Source of the DNA: Rhodeus uyekii | Taxonomy: Eukaryota > Chordata > Actinopteri > Cypriniformes > Acheilognathidae | Length of the DNA stretch: 64,000 bases | Direction: 5' to 3' | Assembly (NCBI GenBank): GCA_037043235.1 | Contig: JAWRVZ010000004.1 | Location: 4,803,501-4,867,500, forward strand | Shown here: positions 34,546 to 46,860 of the stretch, piece by piece | How positions within the stretch are numbered: position 1 is the stretch's first letter | How the letters are laid out: each line of letters begins with the position of its first letter | Program-made: the position numbers and the translations under genes | Notes under the pieces: generated by a model | What the model saw: the letters and a program-made list of their open reading frames with translations, nothing else | Told to the model about the DNA's origin: nothing | The model's database searches: none

Positions 34546-35456
34546 TTTTTTGAAAAAATAGAGGGGAAAAGGTGAACATCTAAGCTGGTTGAACTGGTCC
34601 AAGGGAATGATGGCAAAATCTTGTACAAGTGTGTAGGAGGCAGTCAATTATGTCATGTCAGCAGTCTTTCGGTCCAGACAGAAAAATATGCCATTGCTGC
34701 TTATTTTCAAGTTAGTCAGGCTGGTAAGCATTCCTCATTCAGGTATTTTATCTTCAAGCAAAGCCCTGATACCTAGGTGTAAAGCTCTGCTAGCACGTAA
34801 TAACTTACCTTATAGGAACCCTACCCGAAAGTGAGTACACCCAAACATTAAAATATGACTTTCTTACATCCATAGAATATGAGTAACCATCACTTTCATT
34901 AGAAAAAAACCACAATGAATATGACTGAGAATTTCTGTTCCATGAAATAAAGAAAGTCATAGGGGTTCGGAACAACGTGAGGGTGATTAAATGATGACAA
35001 GATTTTTTTATTTTTAGGTGAACTGCCCCTTTAAGAACTTTTGATTTACAACAGCGCCCTCGTGTCGTGAGAAAAAGCGTTCAAACGGAAACACAGCATT
35101 GTCGGCCTTCATTTAACACGAAGATGATTTTTAACACTTTAATACACCTAAATATATCACATTGTACCCCAAAGACAGTTATGAACGAGAAATCAATAGC
35201 CTGTATAGCCAGGAAACCATAGTAAAACGTCTCATTATTACTTACCTCTATATTGCGGTGTAAACTTCCGCATTGCCGCAGGGAGGCTCTTGTAAAACTG
35301 GTGCTCTCGGGGGATGAGAGGCTTGCATATCGTCTGCTCCCCGAAGCGAAGCACACATGAGTGTCCTCCGACCTGGTGTACAAAAGGCTCAAGGAGCACC
35401 CCTTTCCCCAAATACCCCTGCGGCTCTGTCTGCATCCCCTCGATGGCTGGGCTCAT
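28464..35456 (-). CDS. ip6k2: Inositol hexakisphosphate kinase 2, complete five-exon gene
   Basis: Phosphorylates InsP6 to the pyrophosphate 5-InsP7. Coding exons on the minus strand: 35246-35456, 32865-33078, 30576-30742, 29902-30077, 28464-29087. GT-AG junctions and phases agree; 1392 nt give 463 residues. The N-terminus (MSPAIEGMQTEP, then GVLLEPFVHQVGGHSCVLRF) matches IP6K2 rather than IP6K1/3. HNPWSLKCHQQHLQRMKENA precedes the inositol-binding signature PCVLDLKMGTRQHGDD (212-227). The last exon has MFMNKYHGRKL, SSLLIIYDG (325-333) and the catalytic VDVRMIDFAHTT with IDF at 419-421. Between them lies an insert with an almost pure Glu/Asp run (about 348-367) and a Gly/Ser/Ala tract (about 368-399), making the protein longer than human IP6K2 (426 residues as I recall). 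Fish a/b co-orthologue not resolved. Confidence 0.97.
28755..28815 (-). repeat. Coding trinucleotide repeat (Glu/Asp run) in ip6k2
   Basis: TCC/TTC/ATC triplets on the plus strand encode about 20 consecutive Glu and Asp codons in the last ip6k2 exon. Imperfect triplets keep it in frame. Confidence 0.9.
29143..29475. mobile_element. Possible hAT-like element in ip6k2 intron 4
   Basis: The left end TAGGGCTGAGAAAT and right end GATTCCCACCCCTAA are weak inverted repeats of the TAGGGGTGGGAATC type seen in fish hAT elements. The body is non-coding. The neighbouring Tigger-like element begins directly at its right end. Confidence 0.35.
29478..29862. mobile_element. Tigger/pogo-like MITE with TA duplication in ip6k2 intron 4
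   Basis: Ends CAGTAATCCCTCG and CGAGGGATCACTG are inverted repeats (one difference), flanked by TA on both sides (29476-29477 and 29863-29864), the target site of Tc1/mariner/pogo elements. The 385-bp interior is CpG-rich, has no transposase and contains an internal inverted pair (GATCAGCCAATC near 29759 and GATTGGCTGATC near 29780). Confidence 0.8.
30457..30484. repeat. (GT)n microsatellite in ip6k2 intron
   Basis: 14 units. It lies in intron 3, between the exons ending at 30576 and starting at 30077. Confidence 0.95.
31685..31800. repeat. Dispersed GGTTGCTAGG-type repeat in ip6k2 intron 2
   Basis: Degenerate units such as GTGGTTGTTAGG, CGGTTGCTAAGG and GGTAATTGCTAG. The same wording recurs at 43735-43960. 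Confidence 0.5.
32007..32208. mobile_element. hAT-like MITE with perfect 8-bp target duplication in ip6k2 intron 2
   Basis: A 202-bp insert begins CAGGGGCGTAGCCAGG and ends GGCCCACCCACTG, flanked on both sides by GTACACAT (31999-32006 and 32209-32216). Eight-base duplications are the hAT hallmark. Identical flanks suggest a fairly recent insertion. No coding capacity. Confidence 0.88.
34494..34541. repeat. (TA)n microsatellite in ip6k2 intron 1
   Basis: About 24 units. Open frames across it are artefacts. Confidence 0.96.
34955..35036. repeat. Interspersed repeat fragment (GGTTTGGAACGACATGAGGG type)
   Basis: GGGGTTCGGAACAACGTGAG, GGTGATTAAATGATGACA and GGTGAACTGCCCCTTTAAG match a short repeat that is very common in cyprinids. 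A second copy is at 54190-54262. Confidence 0.6.
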
Positions 35457-35960
35457 CCTCCGGGGGCATTAGACTCTCGCTCCTGGTCCAGCTGGACACC
35501 ACAAGACGTGTAGACTGTTAAAAAAGACGAGATGGTCTCTATAGATTTCTCTCTGCCTTTCTTTTTTTCTCGAGTCACTCTATCGTTTGGTGACGGTCAG
35601 CGATGTGCGGTAGAGCACCGCGGGACATAAACAAAGAAGCCGGAATGAGGAAGACGACACGACAGAAAAAGAAAAAAAACTCTGTGTTTTGATTCAAATC
35701 CTTTCTTTTATGATACGGATCATCTATTTTGTATCTTTCTTATTTAGTAAAGTGCTCTATATTTGTTCCGATGGTGAAATTCAACGGATTACAACGCGAG
35801 AGACAGAGCGCTTTAAATGCCTGAGCGTCTGGCTCCTTCTTTCAAGCTCTTCTACTGACGCCGTAATCTCTCGTTGAACTGAGAAAATGTCAAAGCAGCA
35901 TCACAAGCCACGCCTCTAATATTAAACCGGCCAATCAGAGCGCCGGAAACAGTGTAGCTG
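35457..35960 (-). promoter_or_regulatory. ip6k2 5'UTR/promoter region
   Basis: GC-richer than its surroundings near the start codon, with an ETS-like CCGGAA near 35640 and a CCAAT near 35931. TSS not determined. Confidence 0.4.
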
Positions 35961-38900
35961 GCAACCAGTGGAGAGGATAGAATGCGAACAAAGAGTGAGG
36001 AAGGGTGGGGGAGGGGAGGAAGTAGATGGAAAACAGTCTGTGGGGGAAGGGAGGGGGTGAAGCTGAGCAGCTCAGCTGTTTTTCCCTGTGACATGGATGT
36101 CTTAGGGACGCTGGTAAAGTGCACACGTTTAGGAAATCGCTAGGGTCACAACAAGAAACTGCAGAAAATGCAGCTTTACGAGCATAGGAGGAAACGAAAG
36201 CTGAGAAGAAAGTGAACTATAATAAACTAGCAGATAACAATGACATGGCCATAAATGACATATATCATTTTAACAATATAAACAATAGCTGTTTTTTTCA
36301 ACGTGACTAGAACTTTCGCTATATGTCTGAGATTTGCTATAGGCCAAATGTGGAAAAAGTTAGGCCTATTTAAAATGTGCAATTATCTAAAAAATAAAGC
36401 AGTTGAAACTGCTGTATAGCTAGTAGACTATCATATTATGTTAGTATACTATATGTTAATAAAGCACTTGTATGCTTTATCCAAGTTTATAGAGCTGTGC
36501 GATATATAGTTTACATTTTGTGATGATAAAACACTCATGCAGCCAAACGTTGCTATTGCTTTACGTGAGTTTAATGTATGTAAGCAGGCCCACTATAGGT
36601 CTATATTTACTTTAAATATATTGCTGATAGTAAGCTGATTGAAAGTCATGGCATAATGCAATATTGTACACTAATAACTTTAGTCCTCTATTGAGCAAGC
36701 TGAAGCAACTCCATATGGCTTGCACAATTAAAATAATAGAATTATTTAATATAGAACATACATGTGAAATGCTATTGTAGTCTAGCTGTAGTGTGATATC
36801 ATTTGTGCAAACAAGTCACACAATAGATTTTTTGTTTTTATAGATTGGAAATGAGTATAAAATGCTGTTGTATGATATTCAGTACAAATGAGAGTAAATG
36901 GGCAATATAATTGAAGGAGGATGGATACACACATCATTGACAGTAGGAAATCTGCAGTCGTGATGGGCCATAGGCAGAGGGTTTGACTTTAACCTCTCTC
37001 TCTCTCTAATCCCGCCGGCTGGAACTCACCAGTGGAAAAATGGGCCATGGAAAAGGTGTGAGAGAAGAATGAAAAACATAAATTACCACTACAGGTCAGG
37101 GAACTCAAGTTACCCAAAGTTACCAAAGTAGATGGATATTTTATTATTCAATATTACTAGTTCAGAGGCCATCCATTAAGTTTACCATGGTCTAATATGG
37201 AAAATACACAAACGGTTTAAATATAATTTACTCATGCATATTTTTCTAAACTCTTACTTTCTTACATGGAAAATATAAGGAGATATTTTATCCAATCTGC
37301 TATTTGTATAAACAGAAGTAGATTGTAACTAGGTGGCTGTCAAGCTAAAAGGGACAAAAAAGTTTCCATTTAGGTAGTCCGTAACACATTCTGAAGCCAA
37401 AGAATAGCTTTGAGTATGAAATGAACACACATTTAAGTTGTTATTTACTTAAATATATTTCTACATTACCAGCATTGGTGTGTAGAATGTGATTCAGAGT
37501 TTTAAACATTAAAACGTCATTACTATATTGCAGTTTGAGCACGACAGTGTCAAAAGTGCACACAATTCATTTATTCATTAAAGGAACAAATGCAACTTGA
37601 GGGGTGCTATATCAGCGGTTAAAAGCCAGTGATACAAAAGCCTTGATGCTTTGACCTCAGAGACCTGTGAACTTGAGAATCCCTGTAAGAATCATTGTGC
37701 CTTTAAATAGAGTACATTACCCCAAATGGCTCTATGTGGAAGGCCACTGATATTTTTATACCCGATGTTACGCTATGTAAACAGCATCTGCTAAATGGCA
37801 AGTAATTCATTACAAAACTAACCAGATATATTGCTACTAAGAACTTTGCAGACCAGTATGACATTACAAATGTTTAATCAACACTGACCTCCTGTTAAGT
37901 AATGAAAGGAGGAGAGGAGCCAATTCAAACTGCCAACAGAGTGAAACACCAACCTAATTACTGATCTGAGACGGAACAGAGTTTTGGCTATGGCTCAGTT
38001 TCTGTGATATGAAACACTCTGATCTGTGGCAGTATAAATCTGAGACCTGAATGAGAATGAGAGCTCCTGATACTGCAATTAGTGGTGGGTTAGCTTTGGG
38101 AGTTCTAACAAGGGCATTAAACCTTGCTCAATGCCAAGGCAGTGCTCAACTCCTCTTAATTCAATGCCAGACTTGGTACACTGTGATCCAGCCCAAACAA
38201 AGTCTGCAGGAGCTCGGTCTGCTCTGTAACCCAATAAGAACTGGAGGTCAAAGCCAAGGCCAAAACTGGGCTTCATGAATGGAGACGGGTAAGAATGTGA
38301 GACAGTAATGCGATTAAGGACATGCTAATCTCTTAATGGGGCTATCAATGGGTTAAAGACAATATGATTGATGCACAGATTGGCATCATCAAACCTGGAC
38401 AAAGTGTACCTGTTAGCATGTTCTATGCAAATATAAACAACATAGTTGGGCATTTGGTGTTGTGAGATGTGTGGAGATTTCTTAACATTAATAAAACCAA
38501 AAGTTGCATTTCTTAGTCTATTGTAATGCCAATTCTTATTCCATTGATTCTTGTCCTGGGCTACATATGTTTTTTTTTTTGCATTGAGTACTCATTAGTA
38601 TTTCAGAAATGTCACATTATGGAAGAAAATGCAAGTTTATATTGTATATATTTATGCATTGAAAACAATGCAATCTATAATAAGCTATTGAAATAGGGTT
38701 GGTTAATAGGTAGGACAATGACTTAATTTAATTATTCACAATGACAATTTTATATAGTATTTTTAAGCATTCTTCACTATTGGTCAGTGAAAAAGGTTTT
38801 CATACTGAAGTATCATACTCAAAAGTGCTAGAAAATTTTAAATTAATTTTCCCCTGTGTGTTTTGAATCCCTTTTTAGCAATTGAAGAGTGATGACAGAA

Positions 38901-41900
38901 TATTAATTTTACGTGTGAATGAGAGAGAAATAAAGAAAGGACAGCCAAAGATGACCTTGAGGGATGGGAGGGATGGGACGGAATGGGAATCTCCTGATTT
39001 TGCACACGTGATGAATGTAGCACGAGCAGTAAGGATGGATTAATATGGAATAAATGAGAATGCGATGACTGACATACCTGAGCACAACACAGAGGACAGT
39101 TTACAAGGTTGGCAGGAAAGGAAAGCAATAGAAAAACTTGCAGCATATAAACACTACAACACAAGAAGGCATTTTCAAACAGTATTTTGACATATAGACA
39201 AATGCTCAGTAGTGAGATCAGACTCTAAGTATGAATCTAACTGACCAGCCAAAACTGACAACAATACAGGCCCATGGCCAAAGAACCCTAAACAGCCACG
39301 TCCTGCACAGGGTGGAAAATAGTTGGGCTCAAGGTAAGTCTATTTACCAGACAGCTCAGAGCAAATCCGCACAGGTCACTGAATAATACCTGCACAGTAC
39401 ACCTATATTAACACACAATGTCCAAGAATAGCACAATTTTTACAGTTTTATAGAGGTGGATATATAAAGGCTATAAACCTCTCCACTGCTAAAGCTATTT
39501 TCTCTGTATAGATATAGAGCGCACATATATTTCAGAAATATTTAGTAAACTAAACCTAGTTTACTATATATTATTTACCAAAGCTTTCATTTTCTGTTAC
39601 AAATACAACCCCAGTTTAGAAACATTGCTATAAAACTTTCCAAAATGGACATGTAAATGAAATAATAAAACAACCATTTAAACAAATTGCCTACAACATG
39701 CTCCAATAGTCTACACTGGCATATACAAACACCTGAAGAGTCAGGAAATATAATCTTAAAATACTCTCTGGATTTCTAATTTTCATAAACATGTTGAGCA
39801 TTTCTTGAAGAACTCTTGACTGGCATCTTTAAAACGTCTTAAATGATTGCTTGGTTGCCAAAGTTGTCTGCAATTTTGACTTGATGCATTCACACTGCGA
39901 AAACAATCCATCACGTGCAATAAACACACGAACGTGACTCTGAGATAATCCATCTTTAATGTCAGCGCATCTAGAATATCCCTTGCATCTGTCTATATAT
40001 GAAGCTCTTCTTGAGCCGGTGAGATCACGACACATATAACGATTGATTTAAAATAAGCCACATGCCGGACACAGTGAGAGTGTGGATTGATGTCTTTATG
40101 AAGGGTCATCATTGTCCTGAAAACACACTTCCTCTCCAAGACAAAGCCTCTGAAACTTCCTGAGTGCTCTCCACCCTACCTTACAGAGGAGCGTATCCTG
40201 CTGAACATGCTGTCCTAAAGGCTGTCACTGAATGAACTTTTTCGTATGTATTAAAAAAATTCCCATTTTGAGTCCCAGTACAGTTTTTTACTATTGTATT
40301 TATTACATATTTAATAATTCAGATCTGATACAATGCTTGTAGTCTATAAGTCATTAGTGTTGGTTTTAGTCCACCAACATAGTTGATGCCACAGATGAGG
40401 ACCTTGTTTAAATGAACTTTCCTTCACTTATTTACTGAAGATAGCAAACTCACACACCTGTGTGCATAAAGGGCAGCTGTGCACCCATTATACTCACACA
40501 AATGAGCATCATAAATACTTTTGATTCTGTGTACAGTGCTGAAAAGGGGATTCCTCAGACACTGGGAGTCATTTTTCTGGTATCCATGGTAACCGGTTGC
40601 TGTGTCACATTTGACCAAGTCTGAATAGAATTTGAGTTATAGAATAGCATGATGCTCCTGCAGCACATTTCAGAAAAATACCCATAACAAATAACATAAA
40701 AAAAATGTGATTTCTCTGAGAACGGAGAAAAAGACAGAACAGATTAAATAATAATAACAAAAAAGATTTTACTAAAAAAGATACAAAATATTTTGTCTCT
40801 CATTGTGTCCTAAATTTACTATTGACAGCTCAAAACATACTCGTTAAGTGTGGAGTGCATGCATTCAATAATAGTTTGTATTTTATATTGCAGCTTGTAC
40901 AATATTTTCTGTAGAGATTTCTAGGAAAAACATTAATTGTACAAATTATTTTAAAAGTATAAGTGACTATTTTCCATTTATTATTACAAGTATTTGTTTA
41001 GGCTTACAATGACAATATAAAACACCAATTATTGAATGTTTTCAAAACTTTCCTCAGACTGGAACAATTGATCCTTATGCATACAAATATTCAAAATGAT
41101 TTCCAAAAGTTTCTGCAGCATGTCCCAAGTTAACGAAGTAAACTCGTAGTACTCCATGATACAGTGCCTATGTGTGGATTGTGACCTCGGTAATACAATC
41201 CAGAGAATGTCAATAAGCAGAGAGATTATAAGCAGGCACCTGGTGTCATTTCCTCAATTAGAATTTAGCTCTCAAGGGTGAGAGATACACAGAGACGAGC
41301 AGAGAGTCTAGAGTTTGGATGGTGTCAGTTATATGGAGAAAAGAGGGTGAATTCCAGAGCATTGACACCCGACTCTCGCGTGAGGGACAACACGAGTAAA
41401 CTTATTATCACTGTTGATTGGCAACTCACCCACTGACAATAACCTGAATACATGTTCAAAGCAAAGTGTGCCTTTCTCACAACAAAACTTTTACAGAAAC
41501 AATTAGATCACTCAAAATATACATTTGATCAGAATATGTCTTCCCATAATGATGACCATGGCATTGCTAATAGCCACATGCTATTATATTGTCTTTTATA
41601 CTTCATGTGATCTTTAATATGCTCCTTCTGGCCTAAACCACTTTAAGACACCTTAAATGTTTAATTGTATGTTTGTTTCATAATTAAAGTTTTCTTTAGA
41701 TGAAGAAAAGCCATGAAGTCTCAACTCAAAACTGTTTTTTTGTTGTTGTTGTGAATCAGTTTTTATTTGTGCATTGAAATTTATTACATCATATGAATAT
41801 TTCACAACTCATCTGCATATGTCATGTCAAGTTATATATAGTGCTTTTCACTTACTATTTCACAATAAGCTTTACAATAATTTTTTTTTTATTTGAAATA

Positions 41901-43734
41901 TTGTGTTTCAAATTCCTCTTCTAACAAGTCGTGGGCAATGAGGCATGGAAAAAAAACCTGTCAAATAAAATTAGATCATTAATATTTCATAGAAAAATTA
42001 GCAGCCAAAAACTGCCAGAGGCCATAAGGTGCGGCCACCACTGAAGACGTGATGCTGTGCTGAAGAAAAACAAGAAGGAGGGGAAGAGGTGAAAGTGTGA
42101 AACCAGAGCGAGTCCGGAGTAAATTACAATATAGTCTCACGTGCGGTTAGAAAGAGATATCTTTGCATGAGTTTAAGAGTAGACAGACTGTAACTTAAGA
42201 TAAGCTGTTAAATTTTTATATGGAAATCTGATCATATTAAACTGGCTACACCAATTATTCATGCTTCAAAAGCAGCTGCATTGTCATCTTACAGTTAATA
42301 TACTTTAATAGCCCTCATTACAGGTGCACATGCACACACATGCACATACGCACGCACACACACATAGAGAGAAAACATCCTGAGATTGCATCTGTGTACT
42401 TCTTTGCATTAAGGGAGCTTAGAAGATTCCCATGGGAAGTGGTTCCGTGTGTTTGTGTGATTTCTAAGCATGTCTAGTATGTCTCTAGACACAAAATGAG
42501 AGAACCGCCTTTTCATCTCACTACACTTTAAATGGCTGCATGCCGTGAGAAAGCTTTTGTGCCTGAGGTAAAGTTTGATATCTTTTCAATGTTATTTTCA
42601 TAGTTTCAAAGGAGACACAAACTGTAAAATTAAAAATAGTCAAATTTTACTCCTATCTTTTGAGGATGACAAAAAAGGGGTATTTTCAACTACCTGCCCC
42701 ACTCTTCATAAAAAACGAGTTAGCTATAGGCTACTACAAGTGGGTAATATCTTTCAAATCACATTACTATAACACATAATGATAATTATATAATTTCACT
42801 GAATCATATATAATAGTAAATAATAAGATTAACATCAGATTATATGATTAAGTGAAAAATAGAAGTATTGAGGCCATCTAGCACAAAAGCAATGAGGATA
42901 TCGGGACAGGGCTTGCATTAAACTTAATAGGCTGTATAAAAACATACAGAATATATAACACTTAGACTATATGTATATTTTCAGTTGGTGGGTCTATTGT
43001 GAATTATTTATATTAGCAACCATTATATTAAACCATACTCTTTCCCTTCGGTGAAAGTGTGGATGTGTGAGTGAAGAATCAGTGATGTGATGGATATCAA
43101 GAAGGTGATATGAGGCCTCCAGTACAGCAGCCAAGTAGCTCTTTGAGAGTGCAGATGTTCTGATTGGCTGTTGAATGTTTGGAGGCAGGGTGCAGATGTT
43201 CTGATTGGCTGGGTCCCAGCAGGCACGGCACACACCTGAGACCGAATGTTGAGTGTGGGCTGCAGCGGGCACAGTGGAAAAATACAGAATCCGACTCTGC
43301 CAACCATGAATAGGTTCACGAGGAGAGCACATATACACGGGCACACAAACACATCAAAATGTATTCAGAATCCATCCAACACCTTTGAAGTATAATATGT
43401 TTGTGTGCTTGAGAGTAATTAGAGCTATTGCTCCTGTCAGTTTTGCATGTTATTTTGATCTCACAGTGTCCCAGTTTTTTCTGTCATTTACATGTGCACG
43501 TCTGAAAAGAAATTATCATAAGCATTAGCAAGTGAAATGCAGAAAATCCGTCCTGGACTGCAATTTCAGTACTAAAACAAAACCCATAATTCTCTTCAAT
43601 GTAGTCTCTGTTGCACCCTTTCCTAGAATGGATATGCATCTATGTTTTTTAATTTGCAACAGTGATAAATTGATTGCTGAGATTTAAAAACACTATTTTT
43701 ACATTTTATGAACAAAATATGATTGGTGTTTACC
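35961..43734. other. Gene-poor intergenic stretch, few repeats
   Basis: Nearly 8 kb without a recognisable gene and with little transposon sequence. Short open frames (38051-38278, 38838-39164, 39829-40035, 42994-43344) show no domain features. A purine-rich tract lies at 35995-36065. A 22-bp direct repeat is at 43149-43170 and 43190-43211. The low repeat density would suit regulatory sequence, but I cannot show any. Confidence 0.4.
43149..43211. repeat. Exact 22-bp direct repeat
   Basis: GTGCAGATGTTCTGATTGGC plus TG occurs at 43149-43170 and again at 43190-43211, 41 bp apart, each containing an inverted CCAAT box (ATTGG). Confidence 0.85.
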
Positions 43735-43965
43735 TATTCAAAACTGTTAGGGCATTGTGGGTAGTTGCCAGGGTGTTACTATGCAGTAGCTAAGGTATTT
43801 TGATGTTATATTCTATAGTTACTGATATAACATATAACAATATAGTTATTGATAGGGTGCTTTGGGTGATTGCTATTGTGTTGAGTGTTTTTAAGCTCAT
43901 TGCTGTGTGGTTACCAGGGTGTTGCTATCTAGTAGTTAGGGTTTTCTGGGTGGCTGCTATAATAA
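43735..43965. repeat. Dispersed GTTGCTAGGG-type repeat
   Basis: Units such as GTAGTTGCCAGGGTGTTACT, GTGGTTACCAGGGTGTTGCT and GGGTGGCTGCTA, related to the stretch in ip6k2 intron 2. The 87-codon open frame across it (43800-44063) is an artefact. Confidence 0.55.
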
Positions 43966-45207
43966 TTTTTTTTCTTGTCATACTCAGGTCCCTCTTTCAA
44001 TATGTACATTGCATTTTTTGCCCAGTTTATCATCCACTAAATTATTATTACTTTGAGCTGTAATTGCAAAACTCAAAGCGCTATTTAGGACTGTTGCACA
44101 ATGTATACTGCACACTAAAGCGTAGGGTTAGAGATTTGGAACAAACCCTCAACTCTAAGTAAGTTTGAGAAATAATAATAATTGTTTAGGTCGTTGCATA
44201 CATAAAGATAGAGATAAAGATAAAGATAGAGAAGATGCAACATTAGCTATGAAAACATAGAACTTTAAGAATTACCACAAGCCACTATGTGCAAAGAACT
44301 TGGTAAACAATATCCTGCAATCTTTTAATATTTTTCATTCAAATCCTATAAATCTGCCACTTGTTGTCTATCGACAACGTCTCCTACACCCAGTATAAAA
44401 TTACTTTGATTCAACCAACAGTAGCCCATTAAAAATTACTTTATGACTATTTCTAATACTAATAATACATGACCTGTCCATCTGTCCTGTGCAGTTATGC
44501 AACAGTCCTGATTGTCCCAATAAGAAATGACCCACCAAAAGAGACAAAAAGGAGGATGTGAAATGAAAACGTATGTGTGATAATACATTTGATGCAAGAT
44601 AGAGACAGGCAAGGGCACAGAGGTTGCGGTACAGCTGGCCAAAAGAAAGGCCGTATCAAAGTATATCAGAGAACAGAAACAGAAGGAGAGAGATAAGCTG
44701 GAGCGGAGAGGTCAGTGTGACATAACAGACAGACTGAATTCTGCAGGGAGTTACTATTTCATGGAAGGGCAAAGCAGAAGATCTCAAGCACAGAGAATGG
44801 ACCTACCAGTGCTGTGTGTGAGATGGTCAAAACAGGGGATCCTTAGAGACCCGTGGTGAGAGTGGCTGACACTCTAGAGGCTTATTTGGCTGTGTTTTGT
44901 TGTACATGTTGTACATAGACACTCACACATAGATGTGCATGCACAGAGTTTTGCTCAGGTGAATTTCAACAGAAGGAAAAAACAAATAGTCATTATATCT
45001 GAACAACTTTAATTTACTGCAGCACACTGTAGTTCCCTCTACAATGAGTTTTACAGAACACTCCCCACTTTTTGTGAAGAAATACCACCGAAATGTTCAT
45101 GCAAAACAGACCTCTATATAAACTGAATAAATGTGTAATGTAAATTAATTTAGCATAAAAGATTTACAAAATATTTTAAGTCATGAAGTAAGCAGGAACT
45201 ATTACAA
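43966..45207. other. Intergenic, nothing recognised
   Basis: Includes a short (AGATAA)n run near 44205-44230. No gene. Confidence 0.4.
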
Positions 45208-45445
45208 TTTTAAGGGGACCCATTATCTCCCTTTTTACAAGATGCAATTCAAGTCTAAGGTGTCCCCTAAATGTGTCAGTGAAGTTTCAGCTCAAAATAC
45301 TTCACAAATCATATATTATACCATGTTGTAAATACCCATTTTTGAGTGGAAGGAAAAACATGCTGTTTTCATGAATGCATCTTCAAATGCAAATGAGCTG
45401 CTGCTGCCCACCTGCTTTTCAACAGAGGGAGGAGCCTACAGCTTA
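45208..45445. repeat. Interspersed repeat common in cyprinids (GGGGACCCATTATCTCCC type)
   Basis: GGGGACCCATTATCTCCCTT, AAGTTTCAGCTCAAAATACT and CAAATGAGCTGCTGCTGCCC are landmarks of an abundant cyprinid repeat, recognised by wording. Class uncertain. Confidence 0.55.
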
Positions 45446-46490
45446 TGCCTCAGAGACCCTGCCAAAATGAACAAAACATCTATTTGGTTTGAATTATCAT
45501 TTGTATCACGTCACACATGACATTGCAGTTCTTCATAATCATGAAAGTCTATTATCTGCATGCGTTTTAAAACTATATCACTCTAAACTTCTGTTTTCTG
45601 AGCGCACACACCTGACACACAATAAGCTTGATGTCAGATGCCGGAAGTTGTCTTTCACGTCTTATTGCACTTAAACTGTCAAATACACATAAATAAATGC
45701 GTCAAATAAAATTTGTTTTTATGACAAAATTATATTCTGTGGAAATTTCAAAATTGCATGTTTGGTTTTGATATAATTTATTTAACATTAACGTTTAGAA
45801 AATGCAAAAATAAAAAAGAGAGATTAGAATAGAATACAAACATCCCTTTTATCAATAACTATTCTCTCCCTCTGTGTTTCTGGAGTGTGGTCTATTCTCA
45901 AGCCCTTACAAATTGGAACACGGTGTACTTGACTAGCGCCTCCCATGTGAGTAATCAAAACTACGCATTTCTTCATTTCGAAACGGATGACAGAACCAGG
46001 CAAAGCATTACATTGCTCTCAGATTTCAAAACAGACAAGTGGGGACTGATTTATTGAGTTGCAGACCAATGGAAAACAGATAGACAAACAGATAACATAA
46101 CACACAGAAAAGAAGGCTGCCTACGCACTGTGCCAGGGATGGCCTTTAGTGTGCCAGTCCATGTTCTGCTTAAATATAAACATGGTGAACCCCCCTGAAA
46201 GGGCACGCAAAATACAGAGCAATTTAGCAGTACTGCAGTTATGCTCACACAAAGGGAATAAACCCCGTGATTTATCCAACAGCCCACACAGACATCCAGC
46301 CTCCACATCCACACATCACTCACCCATATCCACCCACACATCAAAGTCCAACACAAATGCCACCCACCCCTCTCATCCCTCCATGCACACCTGTCTGTTC
46401 TTCTCTGTTATCCCTGATGGCATGTGAACCCGAGGCATTAGTTGCTCACTTAGTCACTCCTAAAAATTGATTTTTTATTTATTGCATTAG
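45446..46490. other. Intergenic, no supported gene
   Basis: The overlapping frames at 46051-46470 are low-complexity (Pro/His/Thr) and lack family features. Confidence 0.4.
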
Positions 46491-46690
46491 TTTACAAATG
46501 TTGTGGAAAGGGATGTGTTACAATATTATGTTACTGTGTTAAAAAGTAACTAATTGCAGTACTTATTTACTTTTTATGGAAAGTAATGTTACATTACTTT
46601 TGCATCGCTTGGACTAAGCTGGCTTGTTTGTTTTTTAATGACAACCCCCCAAAAAGAGAGCAAAAGTTCAGTTTTAGCAAATGTAGTGGT
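46491..46690. mobile_element. Partial copy of the hAT-like AAAAAGTAACTAAT repeat
   Basis: TTAAAAAGTAACTAATTGCA and TGGAAAGTAATGTTACATTA parallel the left end of the complete element starting at 46861. The right half is missing. Confidence 0.6.
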
Positions 46691-46704
46691 AATTTCACAT
46701 TTCA

Positions 46705-46755
46705 ATTTGATCATTTAGCAGACGCTTTTATTCAACGTGACTTATAAATGAGGAG
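46705..46755 (-). mobile_element. SINE tail fragment, reversed
   Basis: CATTTAGCAGACGCTTTTAT followed by GTGACTTATAA is the reversed conserved tail of the tRNA-derived SINEs. Confidence 0.6.
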
Positions 46756-46860
46756 ATCAGTAGAAGCAATCAAACCAACAATAGAGCAAGAGCTGTGACC
46801 AGTCCCATGTAGTCCAGCACGATACATAGCAAGATTTTTATTTTTGTTTATAGATATAGA

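Noticed and set aside
37020..37060. Possible first coding exon (ATGGCCCATTTTTCCACTG|GTGAGT, minus strand)
   Set aside because: Only six codons, no promoter context and no downstream exon; too little to support.
46121..46356. Possible last exon on the minus strand (acceptor TGCCCTTTCAG, then a short frame)
   Set aside because: The frame is short, low in complexity further out, and matches no family I know; there is no partner exon.
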